Below, one piece after another: positions 1 through 6,142 of a DNA stretch of 7,811 nucleotides. The stretch spans positions 348 through 8,158 of the forward strand of contig DNGI01000210.1 in NCBI GenBank assembly GCA_003486645.1. Reading direction: 5' to 3'. The notes under the pieces are model-generated. The model was not told where the DNA came from and ran no database searches. It was given only the letters and a program-made list of their open reading frames with translations. The translations under genes were made by a program, and so were the position numbers. Every line of letters begins with the position of its first letter. Within the stretch, counting starts at the first letter, position 1. This stretch comes from Cyanobacteria bacterium UBA11370 (lineage in GTDB: Bacteria; Cyanobacteriota; Cyanobacteriia; Cyanobacteriales; Coleofasciculaceae).

Positions 1-66
1 TAATTCTACTGTAAAATAGCTTTGAATAGAGGCAATCTAGTCTTAGGATTGATAAAATTTTAATCT

Positions 67-2706
67 ATGAAGCTGAACAAGCTAAAAACCCAATTTAAAA
101 AAGGGTTAATCTATCTTAGTTTAGGCAGTTGTACAACTGTTCTAATTCTATTATTTGGATTAGGAAGATTTTCGACACTCGCAACGATACCGACACTCCA
201 TTCATCCCAACTTACATTTAACGAAACAACCACCTCCCCCTCTCCTTTCCAATTACTAGAAGCAGGTTTACACTATTATCAATCGGGTCAATTTACAGAT
301 GCAATAACAGTCTGGCAACAGGCAGCCCATGGATTTGCTACGCAAGGCGATCGCTTCAATCACGCTAAAGTATTAAGCAATCTTGCTTTAGCTTATCATC
401 AGTTAGGGCGGTGGTCTGAAGCGAATGAGGCGATTAATCGTAGCTTACAACTGTTGCAAATTCGTCAGAGTAACACGGACTATTTAGAAATTCTGGCTCA
501 AGCCTTTAATACTAAAGGTAAACTGCAACTTGCCCAGGGAGAAGCAGAAGAAGCGCTAACTACCTGGGAAAAAGCTACTGAAATTTATGAGCAAGCTGGA
601 GATCAAGCGGGAGTTATTCACAGCTTAATTAATCAGGCTCAAGCGATGAGAGTTTTAGGGTTCTATCAGCGAGTTAAGACTAGGTTAGAACAAGCCGAGC
701 AAATCCTGCAAAACCAACCTGACTCGGCAATCAAAGCCGCAATTTTGGTAAATTTAGGAGATACATTACGTTTAGTAGGCGACTTTAAAAAATCTGATGA
801 GCTGTTAGAAGAAAGTTTAGATATTTCCCAAGAGTTACAATCTAAACCCGCTATCAGTGCCGCTTTATTAAGCTTAGGAAATACAGCTTACAGCCAGAAA
901 GAATTTGAAGCTGCCCTCAACTATTATCAACAGGCGATCGCCTCCTCGACTTCACAACTAACAATTCTCCAAGCTCAATTAAATCAACTGCGTTTATTTA
1001 TAGAAACTGAAAAGTGGACAGATGCTCATGCCTTAAGGTTAACGATTCAGAATCAACTGCCTAATTTACCGATTAGTCGTACATCAATCTATGCCCGAAT
1101 TAACTTTACTCAAAGCTTGATGAAATTATCGAATCAAGACACATCGATACCCAAAACCGCTGCTCAAATCTTAGCAACCAGCATTCAGCAAGCCAAAGAA
1201 CTTGGAGATCCACAAGCTCAATCCTACGCCCTCGGTTATCTGGGTCAAATTTACGAACAAACTCAGCAATGGAGTGAGGCTCAAGCACTCACCGAACAAG
1301 CCCTACTCTTATCTCAATCTACCAATGCACGCCATATTACTTATTTGTGGCAATGGCAATTAGGACGGTTACTTACTATTACGAGTTTATCACCTTCTGG
1401 TGAAGAAAACAAAGCGACTTATCGGAAAGCGATCGCCGCTTATCAAGCAGCAATTAACACCCTCAATTCCCTACGGAATGACCTGGTTGCGACAAATCTC
1501 GATTTACAATTTTCTTTCCGAGAAAGTGTAGAACCTGTTTATCGGCAATTAGTTGGGCTACTGTTGCAACCTACTCATCAAGAAATTAGCCAGGAGAATC
1601 TTCAACAAGCCCGTGAGGTAATTGAATCCCTTCAATTAGCCGAATTAGATAATTTCTTTCGAGAAGCTTGTTTAAATACTCAACCCCAATCCATTGACCA
1701 AATTGACCCGGAAGCGGCGGTGATTTATCCAATTATTTTACCTGACCGATTAGAAGTAATTCTCTCGTTACCCAACCAACCTTTACAGCACTATACAACG
1801 TCCATTCTTCAACGTGACTTAGAAGATACTCTCTCTAGAATGCGATCATCTTTAAGACGGACTGCTAGTGATGATGAACGCTTACCACTCTTTCAAGAAG
1901 TTTATAACTGGTTAATCCGACCCGTTGAATCTGAATTAGTGGCTAGTAGTATCAAAACTCTAGTGTTTGCCTTGGATGGTTCTTTAAAGAATGTACCCAT
2001 GGCAGTACTTTATGATGGTCAGCAGTACCTTATTCAAAAGTATAATATTGCCCTTACTCCTAGTTTACGCCTACTTGAACCCCGACGCTTAGTGAATGAA
2101 AAAATCAAGTTATTGGTTGGTGGGCTTAGTTCAGCAAGACCACCGGATTTTCCACCCCTGCCTGGTGTAGAATTTGAAATTGAGCAAATTGAATCTAAAC
2201 TTCCTGCTCAGGTACTTCTAAATGAGGAATTTACCAGTACAGCGTTCCAAAAGCAGATTAATGCAGCGTCTTTCCCCGTGGTACATTTAGCCACTCACGG
2301 TCAGTTTAGTTCTAATGCTGAAAATACGTTTATTCTGGCTTGGGATCAGACGATTAATGTTAAACAATTAGGGGGATTACTTCAAGGCAGAGAAGAGAGT
2401 GAACGTCAGCCAATTGAATTATTAGTTCTCAGTGCCTGTCAGACAGCGGCTGGGGACAATCGAGCTGCGTTAGGATTAGCAGGTGTGGCGGTGCGATCAG
2501 GGGCACGCAGTACTCTAGCAACGTTGTGGTCGGTTGATGACCAGTCTACCTCGTTTTTTATGGTTGAGTTTTATAAGATTTTAACTCAGTCGTCTGTTAC
2601 CAAAGCCCAAGCCCTACGCCATGCCCAACTTATATTATTGGAACAGCCTAGATTTAGACATCCTTATTATTGGGCACCATTTGTATTGGTAGGGAATTGG
2701 CTTTGA
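67..2706 (+). CDS. TPR-repeat CHAT-domain peptidase, probably exported or membrane-anchored
   Basis: Predicted caspase/separase-like cysteine peptidase of the CHAT family with an N-terminal TPR scaffold, 879 residues. Residues 1-13 are basic (several Lys) and 14-33 are hydrophobic, which looks like a signal peptide or N-terminal anchor and would place the protein outside the cytoplasmic membrane. TPR-like helix pairs are visible at about 63-94, 104-137, 146-178, 226-257, 266-297 and 387-418, followed by a helical linker to about 545. The CHAT domain fills the C-terminus. It has the DGSLKNVP motif (D637), the catalytic His in HLATHG (H744), the catalytic Cys in LSACQTAAG (C791), then the GVRSG-like and TLW.VDD segments and the usual YYWAPFVLVG ending, so the domain is complete. 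The ATG at 67 is chosen because it begins the basic/hydrophobic N-terminus; no Shine-Dalgarno sequence is visible. TPR-CHAT proteins are common in cyanobacteria, but substrates are mostly unknown. No obvious partner gene is adjacent. Confidence 0.92.
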   Translation: MKLNKLKTQFKKGLIYLSLGSCTTVLILLFGLGRFSTLATIPTLHSSQLTFNETTTSPSPFQLLEAGLHYYQSGQFTDAITVWQQAAHGFATQGDRFNHAKVLSNLALAYHQLGRWSEANEAINRSLQLLQIRQSNTDYLEILAQAFNTKGKLQLAQGEAEEALTTWEKATEIYEQAGDQAGVIHSLINQAQAMRVLGFYQRVKTRLEQAEQILQNQPDSAIKAAILVNLGDTLRLVGDFKKSDELLEESLDISQELQSKPAISAALLSLGNTAYSQKEFEAALNYYQQAIASSTSQLTILQAQLNQLRLFIETEKWTDAHALRLTIQNQLPNLPISRTSIYARINFTQSLMKLSNQDTSIPKTAAQILATSIQQAKELGDPQAQSYALGYLGQIYEQTQQWSEAQALTEQALLLSQSTNARHITYLWQWQLGRLLTITSLSPSGEENKATYRKAIAAYQAAINTLNSLRNDLVATNLDLQFSFRESVEPVYRQLVGLLLQPTHQEISQENLQQAREVIESLQLAELDNFFREACLNTQPQSIDQIDPEAAVIYPIILPDRLEVILSLPNQPLQHYTTSILQRDLEDTLSRMRSSLRRTASDDERLPLFQEVYNWLIRPVESELVASSIKTLVFALDGSLKNVPMAVLYDGQQYLIQKYNIALTPSLRLLEPRRLVNEKIKLLVGGLSSARPPDFPPLPGVEFEIEQIESKLPAQVLLNEEFTSTAFQKQINAASFPVVHLATHGQFSSNAENTFILAWDQTINVKQLGGLLQGREESERQPIELLVLSACQTAAGDNRAALGLAGVAVRSGARSTLATLWSVDDQSTSFFMVEFYKILTQSSVTKAQALRHAQLILLEQPRFRHPYYWAPFVLVGNWL

Positions 2707-2733
2707 TAGAGACGTTGCAATGCAACGTCTCTA
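2707..2733. repeat. Perfect 13-bp palindrome with 1-base centre, directly after the CHAT gene
   Basis: TAGAGACGTTGCA (2707-2719) is followed by one A and then its exact reverse complement, TGCAACGTCTCTA (2721-2733). It begins on the base after the CHAT gene's stop codon. Short palindromes of this GAGACGTTGCA type are dispersed in many cyanobacterial genomes (from memory, not searched). Because it sits between convergent genes it could act as a transcript-end hairpin, but the nearest T run (2756-2763) begins 22 bases beyond the stem. A standard intrinsic terminator is therefore not supported. Confidence 0.85.
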
Positions 2734-2812
2734 CACTACGTGGATTCACGCCGCATTTTTTTTAAATTGGTATTACTTTCAAAAAGGCAATTTTGTCTCC
2801 CCCCTCCCTAAC

Positions 2813-3718
2813 TTACTGCTGCAATATCTTCGTTCTCGCCCGTTCCGCCCGCGCTTCAGCGCTAGCCATTACCTCAGACATTTTCTCTACCATTTCTCCT
2901 GGGTAATTTTCTAATACTCTAGTAGACAAAGAAACGCGACCTTTCCCTTCATCCAAATTAACAACCATTGCCTTCAGCGGTTGACCAATCTCGAACAAAG
3001 CTTCTAAGGATTGAATCATGCTTTGACTTACTTGTTTAATATGTAGTAAACCACTAATCCCGTCCAAATCAATAAAAACACCAAACGGTTTAATATTTGC
3101 TACAGTACCTTCTACTAACTGCCCTAACTCTAGTTGACTGAAACTCTCCGCACGAACAGCATCTCGTTGGGACAGAACTAGTTTGTTATGCTCAGGATCG
3201 GCTTCTAAAATATTCACTGTGAGGGTTTGATCGATCAGGGATAGCAAATCATTCCGTTCCCTCAAGTGCGATCGCGGAATAAACCCCCGCAACCCTCGCA
3301 AATCTACAGTCACGCCGCCTTTATTAACACCAGCCACTCGCACTTGTAAGGATTTCCCACTTTCTTGGATTTCTACTACTTCATCCCAAATCCGCTTAAT
3401 TTCTAACTGACGGCGTGATAGGGTAATCTGACCCTCTGCATCCTCTTCTCGAATTATTAAAAAATCAAGTTCCTCCTGTAAGGGTAATACTTCAGACCAA
3501 TCTCCTGATGTTTTGGCTGACACTTCATGGCTGGGAACATAAGCCAAAGACTTACCGCCGATATCTACATAAGCACCATCCTTTTCATAGTTGTACACCT
3601 TGCCTCGTACCACTTGCCCTTTCTTAAACTCGTAGTCGTGTTCTTCTAGGGCTTTGGCAAAATCATCCATTGAAAAAGATGAATTGCTGGCTTGAGAACG
3701 GGTTGTTTTTGAACTCAT
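2813..3718 (-). CDS. rps1b: 30S ribosomal protein S1 homologue, three S1 domains (Rps1B-like)
   Basis: RNA-binding protein of the ribosomal S1 family, expected to help mRNA bind the 30S subunit. The 301 residues hold three S1 (OB-fold) domains at about 33-103, 120-186 and 197-269. Each has the family pattern: KGQVVRGKV with GAYVDIG, then GGVTVDL with GLRGFIPRSHL, then LVEGTVANIKPFGVFIDL with GLLHI. Each ends in a [ILV]xLSxR segment (ITLSRR, LVLSQR, VSLSTR). A short polar tail rich in Ala, Arg and Glu follows. Cyanobacteria carry short S1 proteins of about 300-330 residues instead of the six-domain enterobacterial form; the N-terminus and length fit the Rps1B paralogue better than Rps1A, from remembered family sequences. 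The ATG at 3718 gives the full N-terminus, although Met17 (MDDFAKAL) is a possible later start. No Shine-Dalgarno sequence is visible, and the leader consists of CAA-rich tandem repeats. It converges on the CHAT gene. Confidence 0.94.
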   Translation of the reverse strand: MSSKTTRSQASNSSFSMDDFAKALEEHDYEFKKGQVVRGKVYNYEKDGAYVDIGGKSLAYVPSHEVSAKTSGDWSEVLPLQEELDFLIIREEDAEGQITLSRRQLEIKRIWDEVVEIQESGKSLQVRVAGVNKGGVTVDLRGLRGFIPRSHLRERNDLLSLIDQTLTVNILEADPEHNKLVLSQRDAVRAESFSQLELGQLVEGTVANIKPFGVFIDLDGISGLLHIKQVSQSMIQSLEALFEIGQPLKAMVVNLDEGKGRVSLSTRVLENYPGEMVEKMSEVMASAEARAERARTKILQQ

Positions 3719-3730
3719 GACGATTAAGTG

Positions 3731-3840
3731 GTTATTAGTTGTTTGTTGTTGGTTGTTTGTTGTTGGTTATTTGTTGATTGCCTGAAGTCTTAAGTCTATT
3801 ACTCACTGACAAAGAACAAAAACTAATAACTAACAACCAA
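3731..3840. repeat. Inverted pair of the TTATTAGTT/TTGGTTGTT repeat, running into the end of the hydrolase gene
   Basis: GTTATTAGTT at 3731-3740 is the exact reverse complement of AACTAATAAC at 3821-3830. TTGGTTGTT at 3749-3757 is likewise inverted relative to AACAACCAA at 3832-3840. The right-hand arm covers the stop codon (3823-3825) and the last codons of the hydrolase gene, so its C-terminal LVVSY is written in repeat sequence. Confidence 0.7.
3739..3780. repeat. 14-bp tandem repeat, three copies, in the S1 leader
   Basis: TTGTTTGTTGTTGG occurs twice back to back (3739-3752 and 3753-3766). A third, diverged copy, TTATTTGTTGATTG, follows at 3767-3780. Each 14-mer is itself two related heptamers (TTGTTTG, TTGTTGG). 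On the S1 mRNA strand this reads as a CAA/CAAC-rich, weakly structured leader. It resembles the short tandemly repeated (STRR-like) heptamer repeats described from cyanobacterial intergenic DNA. Confidence 0.88.
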
Positions 3841-4575
3841 TTCCTGCTTAAAGAGTTGCTTGACTTTCTCCCAAGCATCTGTCGCTGCTGCTTTATTGTA
3901 GCTAGCCCGTTGGTCGCAGAAGAATCCGTGATCCGCACCGTCGTAACGCAAGATGCGGTGTAAGATTTGGTGTTTGTTAAGTTCTGCGTCGATTTGATCC
4001 ACTTCTGTTACGGGGATACTCGCATCATCCATACCAAAGAAGGCGTAGATTGTGCCCTTAATATCTTTAGTACGGGTAATCGTCGGTTCGCCGCCGCCTG
4101 GGGTCATGGTAGCAATACCAGCACCGTAGAATGAGGCTGTGGCTTGAATCGCAGGTAGGGTAGCGGCAAGATAAGCGACATGACCACCAAAACAAAAACC
4201 AATACAACCAATCCTATCAGGTTGGACGAGGGTGTGAGCGATCAGGTAGTCAATGGCAGCTTGAATGTCACTTAGCAATTCTTCTGCTTTAGTTTGAGCC
4301 TTATAGTCCTTACCAATTTTAATATCTTTGGGGGTGTATCCCGTTTCAAAATTGGGGGCTTGGCGTTGATAGAGGGCGGGTGCGATCGCTACATAGCCTT
4401 CTTTCGCCAAACGTCTTGTCACATCCCGAATATGGTCGTTTACTCCAAAGATTTCCTGTAACACCACTATACCAGGGAGAGGCCTTTTCCCGATGGGCAT
4501 CGCTAAGTAAGCGGCAATTTGCAGAGAACCATTGGTAATCTGAACCCAATCCGTCTGAATTTCTCGATCTGTCAT
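3823..4575 (-). CDS. Dienelactone hydrolase family protein (alpha/beta hydrolase)
   Basis: Cytosolic alpha/beta-hydrolase of the dienelactone hydrolase family, 250 residues, the usual length. The family hydrolyses lactone or ester bonds, classically dienelactone to maleylacetate in chloroaromatic breakdown. In cyanobacteria the substrate is generally unknown and no catabolic genes lie nearby. The catalytic triad is readable: nucleophile Cys128 in GFCFGG, Asp184 in GMDDASIP, and His216 in DGADHGFF. The conserved LQEIFGVN segment (Glu41) matches the position of the Glu that pairs with the Cys in the classic enzyme. There is no signal peptide. The ATG at 4575 is preceded by AAGGAG with a 12-base gap. 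The final residues lie in an intergenic-type repeat, so the C-terminal tail may have been altered by repeat insertion without touching the triad. The S1 gene lies downstream on the same strand after 104 bases; co-transcription is uncertain. Confidence 0.94.
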   Translation of the reverse strand: MTDREIQTDWVQITNGSLQIAAYLAMPIGKRPLPGIVVLQEIFGVNDHIRDVTRRLAKEGYVAIAPALYQRQAPNFETGYTPKDIKIGKDYKAQTKAEELLSDIQAAIDYLIAHTLVQPDRIGCIGFCFGGHVAYLAATLPAIQATASFYGAGIATMTPGGGEPTITRTKDIKGTIYAFFGMDDASIPVTEVDQIDAELNKHQILHRILRYDGADHGFFCDQRASYNKAAATDAWEKVKQLFKQELVVSY

Positions 4576-4587
4576 AATTAATATTGA

Positions 4588-4593
4588 CTCCTT
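4588..4593 (-). promoter_or_regulatory. Shine-Dalgarno sequence of the dienelactone hydrolase gene
   Basis: On the minus strand AAGGAG lies 12 bases before the ATG at 4575. The gap is slightly long, but no better start exists closer by, so the site supports the chosen start. Confidence 0.6.
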
Positions 4594-4896
4594 TTTGTGA
4601 CTACACTGCCCTTATTGCTGCTCAAGTCAGGAAGCTATCAACCTTCTGAGTGATGGGAAAACTTTAGCCTAATTTTAACTCTAAATGACTTGATTTTGAA
4701 GGGTGTAATTAGTAATATTAGGTCTAGTCGTTTCACAAAAAATAAGTTTACTCACACTAATAGTTCAATTCTTTAAAATTTCAGGAACTAACGAGAAAAA
4801 GAGAGATAAAAAAGGTTAGGTTAAATAAGATGACGAGAACAATAAGGCTAAATGGTATTCTGGTGTAGAGAACCGAATTCTCTCTGAAGAGTAGAC

Positions 4897-4919
4897 AGAC
4901 TATTATTAAGATATAGTCT
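4897..4919. promoter_or_regulatory. Inverted repeat AGACTAT-N9-ATAGTCT, candidate operator
   Basis: AGACTAT (4897-4903) and ATAGTCT (4913-4919) are exact reverse complements separated by nine bases. GntR-family dimers bind inverted repeats, often in their own promoters, and this one lies 193 bases before the first base of the GntR start codon. It overlaps the possible -10 hexamer TATAGT (4912-4917). Binding is inferred from position and symmetry only. Confidence 0.35.
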
Positions 4920-4940
4920 CTCTCAAATACGTTGAGTAAA

Positions 4941-4982
4941 ACTCCTAAATCCTGACTCCTGACTCCTAACTCCTAACTCCTA
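4941..4982. repeat. Heptamer tandem repeat ACTCCT(A/G), six copies
   Basis: Six consecutive 7-base units: ACTCCTA, AATCCTG, ACTCCTG, then ACTCCTA three times. The period is exactly seven bases with few mismatches. This is the form of cyanobacterial STRR-type intergenic repeats. It ends 23 bases before the small ORF start. Confidence 0.92.
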
Positions 4983-5005
4983 GTGCAATACCGCAGAAAT
5001 AACCC

Positions 5006-5113
5006 ATGAGTCGTCTGTGTTTATACACTTGTCCTTTGAGCGAACTAGTGGGAAACTGTTGCCAACGCTGCACTAGCATCTATTTTCCAGCGATCGCTTT
5101 GGAGACTTTGTAA
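5006..5113 (+). CDS. Possible cysteine-rich small ORF (35 aa) coupled to the GntR gene
   Basis: ATG at 5006 opens a 35-codon frame that ends in TAA at 5111-5113. The last A of that stop is the first base of the GntR start (TAATG), the arrangement seen in translationally coupled genes. The peptide begins MSRLCLYTCPL and holds five cysteines (positions 5, 9, 18, 19, 22) as C-x3-C-x8-C-C-x2-C, a very high fraction for a bacterial protein. An in-frame TAA two codons upstream fixes the ATG as the first possible ATG start. No Shine-Dalgarno sequence precedes it. It could be a metal- or redox-binding small protein, or a leader peptide whose translation controls the regulator. It could also be a chance frame. 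I do not recognise a family. Confidence 0.42.
   Translation: MSRLCLYTCPLSELVGNCCQRCTSIYFPAIALETL
5101..5104 (+). promoter_or_regulatory. Shine-Dalgarno GGAG of the GntR gene, inside the small ORF
   Basis: GGAG lies eight bases before the ATG at 5113, a normal gap, and so fixes the GntR start. It falls within the last codons of the small ORF, so ribosomes translating that ORF would pass over it. Confidence 0.75.
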
Positions 5114-6096
5114 TGGTTCAGTATCACATTCAGCCAGACAGTGAAATCCCTGCTTCAAAACAGCTATTTGACCAAATTCAGTTTGCGATCGCCTCCCGGC
5201 AATATCCCCCCGGACACAAATTGCCCAGTACCCGTCAGTTGGCGATGGAGACAGGTTTGCACCGCAACACGATTAGTAAGGTTTACCGTCAGCTAGAAGA
5301 AACGGGATTGGTAGAATCTCTAGCCGGATCAGGGATTTATGTTAGGGCACAGGGTCATGAAGGCGGTACTCCCCGTCAATCTCCAATCCTTGAAAAGTAT
5401 CCCCAAGCTTATAAAATTGTACAAAAAAGTGTGGATGACCTGTTAGCTCAAGGGTGTTCTCTCAGCCAAGCGAGGGAATTGTTTCTAGCAGAAATTGACT
5501 GGCGATTACGCTGTAGTGCGCGAGTGTTGGTTACGGTTGAGTCGGGAGATTTGGGTGCGGGTGAGTTGATGGTACAAGAACTGGAATCCTCGTTAGGAAT
5601 TCCCGTACAGTTAGTGCCTTTGGAAGAACTTGCTCAAACTCTAGACCGTACAAATTCGGGCACAGTTGTTACTAACCGCTATTTTATTCGACAAGCGGAA
5701 GAGATTGCTGCCCCCAAATCAGTCCGAGTGATTCCCGTTGATATTCATGACTATATACCAGAAATTGAGATTATCAAAAGTCTACCCAAAGATACTTGTT
5801 TGGGTTGCGTGAGTCTCAGTGCTGGTATTTTAAGAATTGCAGAAGTTCTCATTCACAGTTTGCGGGGCGATGACTTGTTGATTATGACGGCTGAAGTTCA
5901 CGATAAGTACAAACTTAACGCGCTAGTCCGTAGTGCGAGAACAATTATTAGTGATCAAGCCAGTTATCAAATGGTCAAAGAGGCAATCTTAGGGGCTAGA
6001 GAGGACCTGATCCGTGCGCCAAAACTAATTTGCAGCGAGAATTATATTGGCACTAAGTCGATTAATTTACTCAAACGAGAATTAGGTTTAGGTTAA
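5113..6096 (+). CDS. GntR-family transcriptional regulator
   Basis: DNA-binding regulator of 327 residues. Residues about 12-78 form a GntR-type winged helix-turn-helix: QLFDQIQFAIASRQYPPGHKLPSTRQLA, then the recognition-helix region HRNTISKVYRQLEE, and the wing AGSGIYV. The C-terminal part (about 95-327) is not the PLP-aminotransferase domain of MocR proteins, and I do not recognise it as UTRA or FCD. It has alternating beta/alpha character (ARVLVTVESGDLGAGELMVQEL, GTVVTNRYF, VRVIPVDIHDY, DDLLIMTAEV), suggesting a ligand-sensing domain of the kind found in cyanobacteria-specific GntR proteins. It has four cysteines (115, 134, 229, 232), the last two as CLGC. Synechocystis Sll1961, linked to photosystem stoichiometry, is a GntR protein of similar type, but I cannot confirm orthology. 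The start is supported by GGAG and by the conserved N-terminus. The gene overlaps the upstream small ORF by one base and precedes the membrane-protein gene. Confidence 0.92.
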   Translation: MVQYHIQPDSEIPASKQLFDQIQFAIASRQYPPGHKLPSTRQLAMETGLHRNTISKVYRQLEETGLVESLAGSGIYVRAQGHEGGTPRQSPILEKYPQAYKIVQKSVDDLLAQGCSLSQARELFLAEIDWRLRCSARVLVTVESGDLGAGELMVQELESSLGIPVQLVPLEELAQTLDRTNSGTVVTNRYFIRQAEEIAAPKSVRVIPVDIHDYIPEIEIIKSLPKDTCLGCVSLSAGILRIAEVLIHSLRGDDLLIMTAEVHDKYKLNALVRSARTIISDQASYQMVKEAILGAREDLIRAPKLICSENYIGTKSINLLKRELGLG

Positions 6097-6097
6097 T

Positions 6098-6132
6098 TCA
6101 TTGGTCATTGGTCATTGATCATTGGTCATTGT
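6098..6132. repeat. Heptamer tandem repeat TCATTGG, five copies
   Basis: Five 7-base units, TCATTGG, TCATTGG, TCATTGA, TCATTGG, TCATTGT, begin one base after the GntR stop codon and fill most of the gap to the next gene. This is a different heptamer from those at 3739 and 4941. The repeat supplies an in-frame TTG (6122) and ends in a GTG (6131), which can mislead start prediction for the next gene. Confidence 0.93.
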
Positions 6133-6142
6133 GATACGAATA

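Larger units (their letters stand above)
4576..5005. other. 430-base divergent intergenic region
   Basis: Non-coding DNA between the leftward hydrolase gene and the rightward small ORF/GntR unit, so it should hold promoters for both directions. It is A/T-rich from about 4660 to 4860. It contains a small inverted repeat AGAGAA/TTCTCT (4867-4872 and 4878-4883), a stronger one at 4897-4919, and a heptamer repeat at 4941-4982. I could not identify a convincing -35/-10 pair at normal spacing. TAGACA (4892) and TATAGT (4912) are only 14 bases apart. Confidence 0.7.

Noticed and set aside
18..24. Lipoprotein signal, because of LGSC at residues 19-22 of the CHAT protein (residue numbers given, not bases)
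   Set aside because: The hydrophobic core continues past the Cys and Gly at -2 is atypical, so a normal signal peptide or anchor fits better.
22..50. Promoter for the CHAT gene (TTGAAT at 22, TAGGAT at 44)
   Set aside because: The -10 match is poor and the spacing 16; too weak to call in A/T-rich DNA.
1106..1288. 60-codon open frame on the minus strand inside the CHAT gene
   Set aside because: It is fully antisense to a well-supported coding region, has no ribosome site and shows no domain-like sequence.
2720..2914. 64-codon plus-strand frame beginning in the palindrome
   Set aside because: It starts inside the repeat, overlaps the end of the S1 gene on the opposite strand and has a low-complexity composition.
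3735..3963. Short frames on both strands around the 14-mer repeat and the hydrolase 3' end
   Set aside because: They are built from repeat sequence and from other frames of the hydrolase gene.
4346..4549. 67-codon minus-strand frame within the hydrolase gene
   Set aside because: It is an alternate-frame shadow of a gene with an intact catalytic triad.
4941..4982. CRISPR-like array
   Set aside because: Units are directly adjacent heptamers with no spacers; the same holds for the repeats at 3739, 6098 and 7716.
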